Position numbers and translations under genes: made by a program. DNA of 64,000 nt from Paenibacillus solani (GTDB lineage: Bacteria; Bacillota; Bacilli; Paenibacillales; Paenibacillaceae): contig NZ_LIUT01000006.1 in the NCBI RefSeq assembly GCF_001277345.1, positions 28,683-92,682 of the forward strand, given 5' to 3'. Of the stretch, positions 36,138 through 44,567 are shown one piece after another. The notes under the pieces are model-generated. The model did not search any database and had not been told where the DNA came from. It was given only the letters and a program-made list of their open reading frames with translations. Position 1 is the stretch's first letter, and each line of letters opens with the position of its first letter.

Positions 36138-36923
36138 ATGTCCAGCATGAATCTAAAGGAAAGAATCACAGCGGATTGGAATTGGCGCTCACGTGAGTAC
36201 ACGGGGCGCAGCGATATGTATTTGCAAACAGAAAAGCAGCAGCGCCTATGGCAGGAAACGTTGTCTGGATTGTTAGAGTCACAGGGGCAGGGGACGCTTG
36301 ATATTCTTGATGTCGGTACGGGCCCAGGTTTTCTAGCTCTGCAATTTGCTCAGATGGGGCATCAAGTCACTGGACTTGACCTATCGCCTAATATGATCGA
36401 GATCGCAACCGAGAAAGCCGCCGAGCGGCAATTGAATTGTACGTTTCTCCAAGGTGATGCCGAGGCATTGCCATTCCCGGACGCATCATTCGATGTGGTT
36501 GCCAACCGGCATTTGCTGTGGACGCTGCCGAATCCGGGAAGAGCCATCCGTGAATGGGTCCGTGTGCTTAAACCAGGCGGCAAGCTGCTGATTATGGACG
36601 GAGACTGGACGAACCGGAATTTGTCACAAAAACAGAAAATGAGAATTTTCATGGGACATACATTGACTTTTCTAACCAAAGGAACGATTCCCTGGAAGGG
36701 AAAAGGAAGAGGGTACGACGACATGTCCCACATGCTTCCTTTTAGCGGGGTAGAACCGGGAAAGGTCATTGCATTAATGGAAGCAGCAGGAATTGAGGAG
36801 CTGAAAGAATATGATGTTCAGCACTTGCTCGCTGCAGACGCCGAATCTTTTCCACTGGCTTATCGCTTAAGTTTTATTGACAGCCATCGAAGATTTATCG
36901 TTGCCGGGTACAAGCATTCCTAA
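36138..36923 (+). CDS. Class I SAM-dependent methyltransferase
   Basis: 261 residues with a Methyltransf_11-type Rossmann core. Motif I is LDILDVGTGPGFLALQFA, motif II QVTGLDLSPNMIEIA, then FLQGDAEALPFPDASFDVV and the post-motif RVLKPGGKLLIMDGDW. The N-terminus (ITADWNWRSREYTGRSDMYL) is family-specific. It is co-directional with the acetyltransferase and the nickel transport operon. Acceptor unknown. ATG with a GAAGGTGAGG site. Confidence 0.88.
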   Translation: MSSMNLKERITADWNWRSREYTGRSDMYLQTEKQQRLWQETLSGLLESQGQGTLDILDVGTGPGFLALQFAQMGHQVTGLDLSPNMIEIATEKAAERQLNCTFLQGDAEALPFPDASFDVVANRHLLWTLPNPGRAIREWVRVLKPGGKLLIMDGDWTNRNLSQKQKMRIFMGHTLTFLTKGTIPWKGKGRGYDDMSHMLPFSGVEPGKVIALMEAAGIEELKEYDVQHLLAADAESFPLAYRLSFIDSHRRFIVAGYKHS

Positions 36924-36970
36924 TAGGCACCAGCACTTGAAAGCCTGACTATATTCAAGCACGCCTTATC

Positions 36971-36998
36971 GTGCTACCTTTGAAACCATTCGTAACAC
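36971..36998. promoter_or_regulatory. NikR-like operator 3, before nikA
   Basis: GTGCTAC (36971-36977), 14 nt, GTAACAC (36992-36998), with palindromic C/G flanks. It lies 67 nt before the nikA start, with a TTGAAA hexamer at 36980 at the same offset as the TTGAGC of site 2. A cognate NikR is encoded at 43003. Confidence 0.75.
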
Positions 36999-37064
36999 GT
37001 TGTCTTTAGAACAACTTACAATTTATTTACAATACTAGTTAATTTACTGAGGTGACTTACATAA

Positions 37065-38696
37065 ATGATTAATTTATCTAAACGTTATTTTAAATCTTCT
37101 TATTTGTTGACAGTTCTGCTCGTCTTTTCTCTACTCTTAACCGCATGTAATGGTTCCTCTTCAAGTTCGGCAGCAGATAATAACGCATCGTCCGAAACCG
37201 GAGTGAACACCATTAGATTCTCGTCGGCTAACGATATTGGTCCACTCAATCCCCATATGTATGCCCCGAACCAAATGTTCGCGCAGAATATGGTATATGA
37301 ATCGCTTGTTAAATATGTTGACGGTAAAGTGGTTCCTCATCTGGCCGAGAAATGGGAAGTTTCAGAAGACGGCAAAGAATATACGTTCTTTCTTCGCAAG
37401 GACGTCAAGTTCTCGGACGGCTCTGCATTTAATGCGGCTAACGTAGTTAAGAACGTAGATGCGGTACTTGCTAATAGACAGCGACATAGCTGGCTGGAGC
37501 TGGTAAACCAGATCAAAGAAGCTACAAAAGTTGATGATTACACCGTAACCATCTCTTTACATAATCCCTATTATCCAATGCTGCAAGAGTTGGCCTTGAT
37601 TCGCCCGCTCCGGTTCTTGGGAGAGGCTGGTTTTCCTGAAAGCGGGAATACCTCCGAAGGGATTAAAGCGCCGATCGGAACAGGTCCGTGGGTTTTGACG
37701 GATTACAAAATTAATGAATATGCCGAATTCAGTAAGAATGAAAACTACTGGGGTGAGATGCCGAAAGTCGATAAAATTCACGTCGCGGTTATTCCCGATG
37801 GCGAATCCAGAGTGCTGGCATTTGAAAATAACGAAATCGATGTGATCTACGGCGATGGCAGCATCAGCCTGGATTCATTTAAATATCTGAAGGAGACGGG
37901 CAAGTACGAAACAGCCGTTTCCGAACCGCTGTTCACCAAATCCATCGCATTGAATTCCAACAAGGGTCCTCTTCAAGATATTAATGTAAGAAAAGCTGTG
38001 GAATATGCCTTCAATAAACAATCAGTCATCGATAATGTATTCTACGGCACCGACAAGCTGGCCGATACGTTATTCCCGGCAAACTTTCCGTATTCCGATG
38101 TGAAACTGACACCATATACGTATGATGTGAGCAAAGCGGAAGCGCTGCTGAATGATGCTGGCTGGGTATTGCCCGCGAATAAAGAGTTCAGAGAAAAAGA
38201 TGGAAATGTACTGGAATTGGAGCTGTGTTTTGATAGTGCCAACAATGTGCATAAAGCTATCGCTGAAGTGCTGCAGGGTGATTTGAGAAAAATCGGAGTG
38301 AGCGTAAAACTGATTGGGGAAGAAAACCAACTATTCGGACAGCGTCAAACAAACGGCGACTTTGATATGATCTTCAGCGATACGTTCGGCATACCGTATG
38401 ATCCTCACGCGATGGTTTCATCCATGCGCATCCCTTCGCATGCTGATTACCAGGCACAGGTTGGACTGCCGATGAAGAAGGAGCTTGACCAGAAAATCGA
38501 GGAAGCTCTGCTCAGCACGGACGAGAAAACGCGGCAAGAGCTGTACGATTATATCCTCACGACCTTACATGAACAAGCAGTATACCTGCCGATATCTTAT
38601 GGTACGAACTTGACCGTATACCATAAAAACATCAAAGGGCTCGAATTTGGACAAATGAATAGCGAGATTCCCTTCGAGAAAATAGACAAGGAATAG
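37065..38696 (+). CDS. nikA: Nickel-binding lipoprotein of ABC transporter
   Basis: 543-residue family 5 (dipeptide/nickel) solute-binding protein. The lipobox LLTAC follows a 27-residue hydrophobic signal. The mature part tracks E. coli NikA closely: GPLNPHMYAPNQMFAQNMVY, NRQRHSWLELVNQIKEA, IKAPIGTGPWVLTDYKINEY and YDPHAMVSSMRIPSHADYQAQ. This is far closer than to a peptide binder. GAGGTG lies 10 nt before the ATG. First gene of nikABCDE, under a NikR-like operator. Confidence 0.94.
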   Translation: MINLSKRYFKSSYLLTVLLVFSLLLTACNGSSSSSAADNNASSETGVNTIRFSSANDIGPLNPHMYAPNQMFAQNMVYESLVKYVDGKVVPHLAEKWEVSEDGKEYTFFLRKDVKFSDGSAFNAANVVKNVDAVLANRQRHSWLELVNQIKEATKVDDYTVTISLHNPYYPMLQELALIRPLRFLGEAGFPESGNTSEGIKAPIGTGPWVLTDYKINEYAEFSKNENYWGEMPKVDKIHVAVIPDGESRVLAFENNEIDVIYGDGSISLDSFKYLKETGKYETAVSEPLFTKSIALNSNKGPLQDINVRKAVEYAFNKQSVIDNVFYGTDKLADTLFPANFPYSDVKLTPYTYDVSKAEALLNDAGWVLPANKEFREKDGNVLELELCFDSANNVHKAIAEVLQGDLRKIGVSVKLIGEENQLFGQRQTNGDFDMIFSDTFGIPYDPHAMVSSMRIPSHADYQAQVGLPMKKELDQKIEEALLSTDEKTRQELYDYILTTLHEQAVYLPISYGTNLTVYHKNIKGLEFGQMNSEIPFEKIDKE

Positions 38697-38712
38697 GAGC
38701 TAATGAGGGAAT

Positions 38713-39651
38713 ATGGCCTGGTTTATCGTAAAGCGAGTGCTAAGCATAATACCCATCATATTGGGCGTTTCAATTATTACATTCCTGATGGTTCATCTGC
38801 TTCCGGTCGATCCGGCAGAAGCGTACTTGCGTTTATCGAAAATTCCCATATCGGATGAAGCGGTGCAGCTTGTCCGAACCGAACTCGGATTAGATCAACC
38901 GTTATATACTCAATACCTCAATTGGCTAAGCGGTGCAATTCGGCTGGATTTTGGCAGCTCTTATATCACTAAGAATCCGGTGTGGGAGGAGATGATGAAT
39001 TATCTCCCGGCAACCCTGGAGCTTACATTTTCATCGATTATTCTTGCTTTTCTAATCAGTCTGCCAATCGGTATATTCTCGGCACTGTATAAAGACCGAC
39101 TATTTGACCACTTTAGCCGGACGCTCTCTTTTGTTGGAGCGGCAACGCCGAGTTTTTGTCTGGGGTTTCTGTTCATCTATATCTTTTCATTAAAGTTAGG
39201 CTATTTCCCTGTATCAGGGAGGGGAGGCTTAGTGCATCTCATTCTGCCTTCCCTCACCCTTGCCCTGGCATCTGTGGCCGTGTACACACGGATGCTGCGG
39301 GGCAGTACCATCGACGAATTGCATCAGCCGTATGTCCTCTATGCGAGAGCAAGAGGGATTCGAGAGAAGATCATTATCGGGAAGCATGTGCTTAAGAATG
39401 CCATTACACCTCTTATTACGACCATGGGCATGCATATCGGTCATAAACTAAGCGGGTCTATTATTGTGGAAAATGTATTTGCTTGGCCTGGCATGGGGCG
39501 CTATTTCGTCAATGCTTTGTCTGCCAGGGATTATCCGGTCATTCTATGCTATGTGGTGCTGGTTACCACGATTATTATTATATGTAATTTGTTAATCGAT
39601 ATTTTTCATGCGGTTATCGATCCACGGGTGCGCAAGAAGGGAGTGTACTAG
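38713..39651 (+). CDS. nikB: Nickel ABC transporter permease NikB
   Basis: 312 residues of the DppB/OppB/NikB type: VKRVLSIIPIILGVSIITFL as TM1, VHLLPVDPAEAYL, LGLDQPLYTQYLNWLSG, and the ATPase-contact loop ARARGIREKIIIGKHVLKN. About six membrane helices, ending in the family tail AVIDPRVRKKGVY. It begins 16 nt after nikA and ends one base before nikC. Confidence 0.93.
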   Translation: MAWFIVKRVLSIIPIILGVSIITFLMVHLLPVDPAEAYLRLSKIPISDEAVQLVRTELGLDQPLYTQYLNWLSGAIRLDFGSSYITKNPVWEEMMNYLPATLELTFSSIILAFLISLPIGIFSALYKDRLFDHFSRTLSFVGAATPSFCLGFLFIYIFSLKLGYFPVSGRGGLVHLILPSLTLALASVAVYTRMLRGSTIDELHQPYVLYARARGIREKIIIGKHVLKNAITPLITTMGMHIGHKLSGSIIVENVFAWPGMGRYFVNALSARDYPVILCYVVLVTTIIIICNLLIDIFHAVIDPRVRKKGVY

Positions 39652-39652
39652 C

Positions 39653-40498
39653 ATGAACTCGGTCGTGTTGAAAAAATTGATGAACAACAAACTTACACTG
39701 ATCAGCTGCATTATGCTTGTCCTCATGCTTGTTCTTGCGCTATTTGCACCATGGCTCACGCCGCATGACCCTAATTTCGTTAGTCTGGAGCATAAGCTGG
39801 AAGGACCTTCATCCACCTATCTGCTTGGCACAGATCATTTAGGGAGGGATATTTTATCGCGATTGATTTATGGGACGCAAATTTCGCTGGGTATCTCATT
39901 TATCGTTATGGTGTTGATTATTTTAATCAGTGTCGTTATTGGAACATTCTCCGGATATATCGGCGGCGTTATTGATCGTATCTTTATGCGTTTCTGTGAT
40001 TTGTTGATGGCATTTCCCAGTTTAATTCTCTCTCTTGCCTTGCTAGGAATCCTTGGACCCGGCATGGTCAACGTTATTTTTGCCATGGTCATGTCCTACT
40101 GGATTTGGTATGCGCGCTGGATCCGCGGCATGGTGATTACAGCGAAGCAGCAAAATTTCATTCAAGCTGCGAGAATTGCCGGAACGCCAAGTTATAAAAT
40201 TATTCTATTTCATATTATCCCTACAATACTGCCTCCTACAATTGTACTGGCCACTTTAAATTTAGGGAGCATTATTTTAAGTATTTCGGGCCTCTCCTTT
40301 CTGGGGCTGGGCATTCAGCCGCCTACACCAGAATGGGGGGCCATGTTAAATGACAGTAAGCAATTCTTGAAGAGCAATCCGATGCTGATGCTGTATCCCG
40401 GTGTTTGTATTATGTTAGTCGTCATGGCATTTAATTTTATCGGAGATGCTTTGAGGGATGCGTTAGATCCTCGTCAAGAAAGAATTGAGGTGAAGTAA
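39653..40498 (+). CDS. nikC: Nickel ABC transporter permease NikC
   Basis: 281 residues, DppC-type permease: LGTDHLGRDILSRLIYGTQI, the SFIVMVLIILISVVIGTFSG helix, and the contact loop IQAARIAGTPSYKIILFHII. The ATG at 39653 is chosen because it follows the nikB stop by one base and carries GGGAG upstream; an earlier in-frame ATG at 39608 lies inside nikB. The stop abuts the nikD start. Confidence 0.93.
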   Translation: MNSVVLKKLMNNKLTLISCIMLVLMLVLALFAPWLTPHDPNFVSLEHKLEGPSSTYLLGTDHLGRDILSRLIYGTQISLGISFIVMVLIILISVVIGTFSGYIGGVIDRIFMRFCDLLMAFPSLILSLALLGILGPGMVNVIFAMVMSYWIWYARWIRGMVITAKQQNFIQAARIAGTPSYKIILFHIIPTILPPTIVLATLNLGSIILSISGLSFLGLGIQPPTPEWGAMLNDSKQFLKSNPMLMLYPGVCIMLVVMAFNFIGDALRDALDPRQERIEVK

Positions 40499-41299
40499 AT
40501 GGACAACCACACCGTGTTAAGCGTGGATCATTTGCATATTAGTGTCTCAACTCCTCAAGGCATGAAGAGGATCGTGAACGACGTTAGCTTTCAACTGAAA
40601 AAAGGAGAAGTACTAGGTCTTGTTGGAGCTAGTGGAAGCGGTAAAACGATGACCTGCCTGGCGGTAATGGGCCTGCTCCAAGAGTCGGCCATTATAGAAC
40701 AAGGCACGATACATCTGGGCAGCAAGAATCTGCTGCAATTGAATGCCAACCAAATGAGAAGCATGCGAGGTAAGGATCTAGCGGTCATTATGCAAAATCC
40801 GATGAGTGCCTTTAATCCAACAATTACGATCGGCAAGCATTTTATGGAGACACTTCGAACGCATACTTCATTCTCACGCAAGGAAGCTCACGAGCTGGCA
40901 GTGACCTATCTTGCCAAAACAGGTCTTCCTCACCCTGCCAAATTGATGGATCAGTATCCGTTTCAATTGAGCGGGGGGATGCTTCAGAGAGTGATGATCG
41001 CGATTGCGATGTCGATGCAGCCAGCCGTATTGATCGCCGATGAGCCGACCACGGCCTTGGACAGCGTTCATCAGGTCCAACTGCTGGAACAGATGTATGA
41101 GTTATGCCAAGAGCAGGAAACGGCAATGCTGCTCGTTTCACATGATCTTGGTGTTATTGCTTATATGGCTGATGAGGTAATGGTCATGAACCATGGGAGT
41201 ATCGTAGAAAAAGCTTCGGTTGCCAAGCTGTTTGATCAGCCAGAGCATCCGTATACGTGCATGCTGCTGCAAGCAAGACCTGGCACAAGGCTCAGCTAA
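40499..41299 (+). CDS. nikD: Nickel ABC transporter ATPase NikD
   Basis: 266 residues. Walker A GASGSGKT, signature LSGGMLQRV, Walker B VLIADEPTT, and the H-loop LLVSHDLGV. GGMLQ in the signature is common in NikD and DppD-type ATPases. GAGGTG precedes the ATG directly at the nikC stop. The short C-terminal zone lacks the long oligopeptide-transporter tail, fitting NikD. Confidence 0.92.
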   Translation: MDNHTVLSVDHLHISVSTPQGMKRIVNDVSFQLKKGEVLGLVGASGSGKTMTCLAVMGLLQESAIIEQGTIHLGSKNLLQLNANQMRSMRGKDLAVIMQNPMSAFNPTITIGKHFMETLRTHTSFSRKEAHELAVTYLAKTGLPHPAKLMDQYPFQLSGGMLQRVMIAIAMSMQPAVLIADEPTTALDSVHQVQLLEQMYELCQEQETAMLLVSHDLGVIAYMADEVMVMNHGSIVEKASVAKLFDQPEHPYTCMLLQARPGTRLS

Positions 41300-41366
41300 A
41301 GAGGTTGTTAAGAGGGCTGTGTGGTACCTGGATATGATGAACAGTATGTTTTCTAGGGGTGGAAGT

Positions 41367-42221
41367 ATGCTTGAATTAAGGAATGTAAATAAAAGCTTTA
41401 CCGTTGGCGCACGAACCTTGTTGAACAGCAACAAATTGAAGGTCGCGGACAACATTTGTTTGACCTTGGATCAAGGCATGTGTCTAGGATTGGTCGGCGA
41501 GAGCGGCTCCGGTAAGAGTACGCTGGGAAAGATGGTCTTGGGTCTGGAAAAGCCGGATGAAGGTGAGATTTGGTTTGAGGGCAAAAACCTGGCATCCATG
41601 AGTAGAAAAGAACGCTTAGCCGTTCGCAGAAAAATTCAAACCGTATTCCAGGATTGCTATAGTTCACTCAATCCTAGATGGCCCATCTACGAATCGATCA
41701 GAGAACCTCTCAAAAATTTCGAAAAACTGAGCGCACGCGAAGAGAAGAGAACTATTCAAGAACTGCTGATATCGGTCGGATTAAGCCCGGACGATATGTC
41801 CAAATACCCTCATCAATTCAGCGGCGGCCAGCTGCAGCGAATAAGTATTGCGCGAGCCATCGCACTCAAACCGAAACTGATTGTACTGGACGAAGCCGTC
41901 AGTAGTCTTGATGTGTTAATTCAGCATCAAATTCTGAAGCTTCTGGAAGACCTGAAAGAGCAGTATCTATTATCATACCTGTTTATTTCTCATGATCTTA
42001 TGGCGGTTCGCTCCATTTCGGATCAATTGGCGGTCATGTACAAAGGGCAAATTGTCGAAACCATAAGCTGCAAAAAACCACTTTCTGCGATGCAGCATCC
42101 CGTTTCTAAGCAGCTTGTGGCTTCCATTCTCCCTAGTCACCCAAGAGATCGCGGTAAGGCCAGGATTACTCCGTCTTTCGATGGAACGCAAGAACTATTA
42201 TTGGCAGCAAATGCAAATTAA
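41367..42221 (+). CDS. nikE: Nickel ABC transporter ATPase NikE
   Basis: About 284 residues. Walker A GESGSGKSTLG, Q-loop VFQDCYSSLNPRW, signature FSGGQLQRI, Walker B LIVLDEAVSSLD, and the H-loop FISHDLMAVR. I chose the ATG at 41367 (MLELRNVNKSF) with GGGGTGG upstream; longer in-frame starts back to 41220 would overlap nikD. Works with NikD as a heterodimer. Confidence 0.91.
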   Translation: MLELRNVNKSFTVGARTLLNSNKLKVADNICLTLDQGMCLGLVGESGSGKSTLGKMVLGLEKPDEGEIWFEGKNLASMSRKERLAVRRKIQTVFQDCYSSLNPRWPIYESIREPLKNFEKLSAREEKRTIQELLISVGLSPDDMSKYPHQFSGGQLQRISIARAIALKPKLIVLDEAVSSLDVLIQHQILKLLEDLKEQYLLSYLFISHDLMAVRSISDQLAVMYKGQIVETISCKKPLSAMQHPVSKQLVASILPSHPRDRGKARITPSFDGTQELLLAANAN

Positions 42222-42243
42222 AAACAGTAAGGAGCGGGCAAAG

Positions 42244-42927
42244 ATGACAGTCAATGAACAAAGTTATGAGGTATGGTGGAACAATGACGAAGGCGAATCT
42301 CTGATGGAAGAGGGACATCTGAAGGGCTGGATGCAGCTGATTTCAACGATAAAGGAAGATGATTTATCGGATTATTCTGTTCTGGACTTCGGTTGTAATC
42401 GAGGAGGCTTTCTAAGGCTTCTTCATCAATTCAAGCCGTACAAGGAAGCGATCGGTATCGATTTAGGACGGGATTCCATTGAAATAGCCAATGAAAGAAA
42501 GGGCAGCTTGCCAATCGACTATATGGTATCGGGGTCTCCGGAACAGTTCGAGGGAAAGTTCGATCTTGCTTTTTGTTTGTCCGTCATTTATTTGATCGAC
42601 GATTTAAAGACGCATGCTTGGAAATTGAGCAAAGCGCTAAAGCCTGGTGGTGTCTATTATGTAACCTACACCGATTTAACGACGAACCCGAGCCAGGATT
42701 TTTTTAAAGAAGAGATTGAAAAGTACAGCCATTTGCAAGCGAATATGCATACCCTTGACGACATTGCCTCTGCCTTTAGCAATGAGGGATTTCGAGTGGA
42801 AATTAAGCGAAAAGTGCCGACCGATTTTGTGGCGGTATCTAATGAGGAGAAGTATTTCAGGAACTTGAGTGATGAATTGATGTCCATTTATGAGAATAGT
42901 TATATATTCAGATTTACGCGCTTGTAA
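42244..42927 (+). CDS. Class I SAM-dependent methyltransferase in the nik operon
   Basis: 227 residues. Motif I SVLDFGCNRGGFLRLL, motif II AIGIDLGRDSIEIA, then FDLAFCLSVIYLIDDL and ALKPGGVYYVTYTD. The core is Methyltransf_23/25-like and not close to the methyltransferase at 36138. The ATG at 42244 has AGGAG 8 nt upstream and follows nikE by 22 nt, so it is co-transcribed. Position between nikE and nikR suggests a part in nickel handling, such as making or modifying a chelator, but no substrate can be read from sequence. Confidence 0.85.
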   Translation: MTVNEQSYEVWWNNDEGESLMEEGHLKGWMQLISTIKEDDLSDYSVLDFGCNRGGFLRLLHQFKPYKEAIGIDLGRDSIEIANERKGSLPIDYMVSGSPEQFEGKFDLAFCLSVIYLIDDLKTHAWKLSKALKPGGVYYVTYTDLTTNPSQDFFKEEIEKYSHLQANMHTLDDIASAFSNEGFRVEIKRKVPTDFVAVSNEEKYFRNLSDELMSIYENSYIFRFTRL

Positions 42928-43002
42928 AAGAGGCGAGATTAATAACCTATAAATTCTAATTTATGGGTAAAATTTGGGCGTTACATAAGGAGAGAGGATA
43001 CA

Positions 43003-43422
43003 ATGGAAGATTCCTCATTAAAGAGATTTGGTGTGTCCATGGAGGGCCATTTACTTCGAAAATTTGACCATTTAGTCACACAGAAAGGATATGCGAATCG
43101 ATCCGAAGCCGTTCGCGACCTTGTACGGGATGCTCTTGTTCAGCAATCATGGGAACTGGAAGAGCAAATTGTAGCAGGCAGCATCCTGTTATTTTACAAT
43201 CATCACCAGCGAAATCTGCTTGAAGAGCTAACAACCATTCAACATGATATGCATGATAATATTTTGGCCACCACTCATTTTCATCTGGACAAAGCCAGCT
43301 GTCTTGAACTCATCATTGTAAAGGGAAAAGCAAAAGATATCAAGCTTCTAAGCAATAAGATGACGAGTTTAAAAGGTGTCGAGTATGGAAAATTTATAGT
43401 GGCACCTGTAGAACATGTGTAA
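43003..43422 (+). CDS. nikR: Nickel-responsive repressor NikR
   Basis: 139 residues. The N-terminal ribbon-helix-helix reads LKRFGVSMEGHLLRKFDHLV, and the ACT-like metal domain follows. The high-affinity nickel ligands match E. coli NikR in spacing: H81, H92, H94 and C100 (THFHLDKASC). It should repress nickel import at the GTG(T/C)TAC-type palindromes at 35316, 35473 and 36971 when nickel is plentiful. AGGAGAG precedes the ATG. Last gene of the nik transcript, followed by a strong terminator. Confidence 0.95.
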   Translation: MEDSSLKRFGVSMEGHLLRKFDHLVTQKGYANRSEAVRDLVRDALVQQSWELEEQIVAGSILLFYNHHQRNLLEELTTIQHDMHDNILATTHFHLDKASCLELIIVKGKAKDIKLLSNKMTSLKGVEYGKFIVAPVEHV

Positions 43423-43450
43423 TTTATTGGAATAATATAATAATTATTAG

Positions 43451-43491
43451 GAGGGTTCTTTTGTTGCGAAACAAGGGAGCTCTCTTTTTTT
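43451..43491 (+). terminator. Terminator after nikR
   Basis: GAGGGTTCTTTTGTT (43451-43465) pairs with AACAAGGGAGCTCTC (43470-43484) over 15 positions including four G-U, with loop GCGA, then seven T. It separates nik from ure transcription. Confidence 0.85.
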
Positions 43492-43754
43492 ATGTAAAAA
43501 ATAAAATAAATTTTATGGTTACATTTTTTTAGCTAATCACAAAAAAGCCACCCCTTTATTTTTGGAAGAAATATGAAGCGTACGTCACAAATGGTCAAAT
43601 AAAGCGCGATAGTACATGATTAGACGAAGTTCACTATTCTCTAAGGCTTGCGAAGTACTCTGTTTCTTTCATGGTTTGACCGATCAGCCTTAGTTCGGGG
43701 AATGAGAGTTTTGTCACAGCATGCATAAAATTAACGATGTAGAATCTGTAACTA
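43492..43754 (+). promoter_or_regulatory. Urease operon leader region
   Basis: No gene. The urease promoter must lie here, between the nikR terminator and the hairpin at 43755, but I find no good -35/-10 pair. CTAAGGCT (43641-43648) and AGCCTTAG (43686-43693) form a perfect 8-bp stem, so the leader RNA is structured. No GlnR/TnrA or NikR-like site was found. Confidence 0.5.
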
Positions 43755-43784
43755 GAATGGTGAGGTTAACCATTCATTTTTTTT
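43755..43784 (+). terminator. Terminator/attenuator directly before ureA
   Basis: GAATGGT (43755-43761) pairs with ACCATTC (43769-43775), 7-nt loop, then A and eight T. Only 36 nt remain to the ureA start, too little for a full promoter, so ureA transcription must read through this hairpin. Confidence 0.75.
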
Positions 43785-43820
43785 AAAACCTGCGAATGAA
43801 GCGTAAAAGAGGTGAAGACA

Positions 43821-44123
43821 TTGCATTTGAACCCAGTAGAGAAGGAAAAGCTGCAAATCTTTTTGGCCGGTGAATTGGCTCTGAAACGTAAGGCGAGAGG
43901 TCTCAAGCTGAATTACCCGGAGGCTGTTGCGATCATTACCAGTTTTATTCTGGAAGGAGCGCGAGACGGCAAGAGCGTGGCTAAGCTGATGGAAGAAGGA
44001 AAGCACGTGTTGACAAGAGACGATGTTATGGATGGGGTTCCGGAAATGATCGCGGACATTCAGGCGGAAGCGACCTTCCCGGACGGAACAAAGCTTGTAA
44101 CCGTTCACAATCCGATTTCCTAA
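43821..44123 (+). CDS. ureA: Urease subunit gamma
   Basis: 100 residues, the family's exact length: ELALKRKARGLKLNYPEAVA, ILEGARDGKSVAKLMEEG, DVMDGVPEMIADIQAEATFP and KLVTVHNPIS. The TTG at 43821 (MHLNPVEKEK) is chosen over a GTG at 43812 since GAGGTG lies 6 nt before it and homologues begin here. It forms the urease core with the beta and alpha subunits. Confidence 0.95.
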   Translation: MHLNPVEKEKLQIFLAGELALKRKARGLKLNYPEAVAIITSFILEGARDGKSVAKLMEEGKHVLTRDDVMDGVPEMIADIQAEATFPDGTKLVTVHNPIS

Positions 44124-44171
44124 GGAATAACAGGAATATGTAGGAGAGCAATGAAAAGGGGGATAGAACAA

Positions 44172-44561
44172 ATGAGTAATGAAAACGCAACCAAAGAATA
44201 TATCGTACCTGGTGAATACCGATTGGCGGAAGAGCCTATAGAGATTAACGCTGGTCGCATTAAAACAAAGATTCGTGTGTCTAATACCGGAGATCGTCCG
44301 ATCCAGGTAGGGTCGCACATTCACTTTGTTGAAGTGAACCGGGAGCTATCATTTGACCGCGGGGAAACAATTGGCATGAGGCTGAATATTCCTGCAGGTA
44401 CGGCGGTTCGATTTGAACCAGGCGAAGAAAAGGAAATTGAACTAACGGAAATCGGCGGCAATCGTCGTGTGTTCGGTGTCGCAGATTTGACCAACGGTTC
44501 CATTGACAATAAAGACGAGATTCTCAAGAGAGCACAGGCATTAGGCTATAAGGGAGTGTGA
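44172..44561 (+). CDS. ureB: Urease subunit beta
   Basis: 129 residues: YIVPGEYRLAEEPIEINAGR, VSNTGDRPIQVGSHIHFVEV, MRLNIPAGTAVRFEPGEEKE and ALGYKGV. Start at ATG 44172 with AAGGGGG upstream; an in-frame ATG at 44151 with AGGAG is the alternative. It is a separate subunit, not fused to gamma, as usual in Bacillota. Confidence 0.94.
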   Translation: MSNENATKEYIVPGEYRLAEEPIEINAGRIKTKIRVSNTGDRPIQVGSHIHFVEVNRELSFDRGETIGMRLNIPAGTAVRFEPGEEKEIELTEIGGNRRVFGVADLTNGSIDNKDEILKRAQALGYKGV

Positions 44562-44567
44562 TGATAG

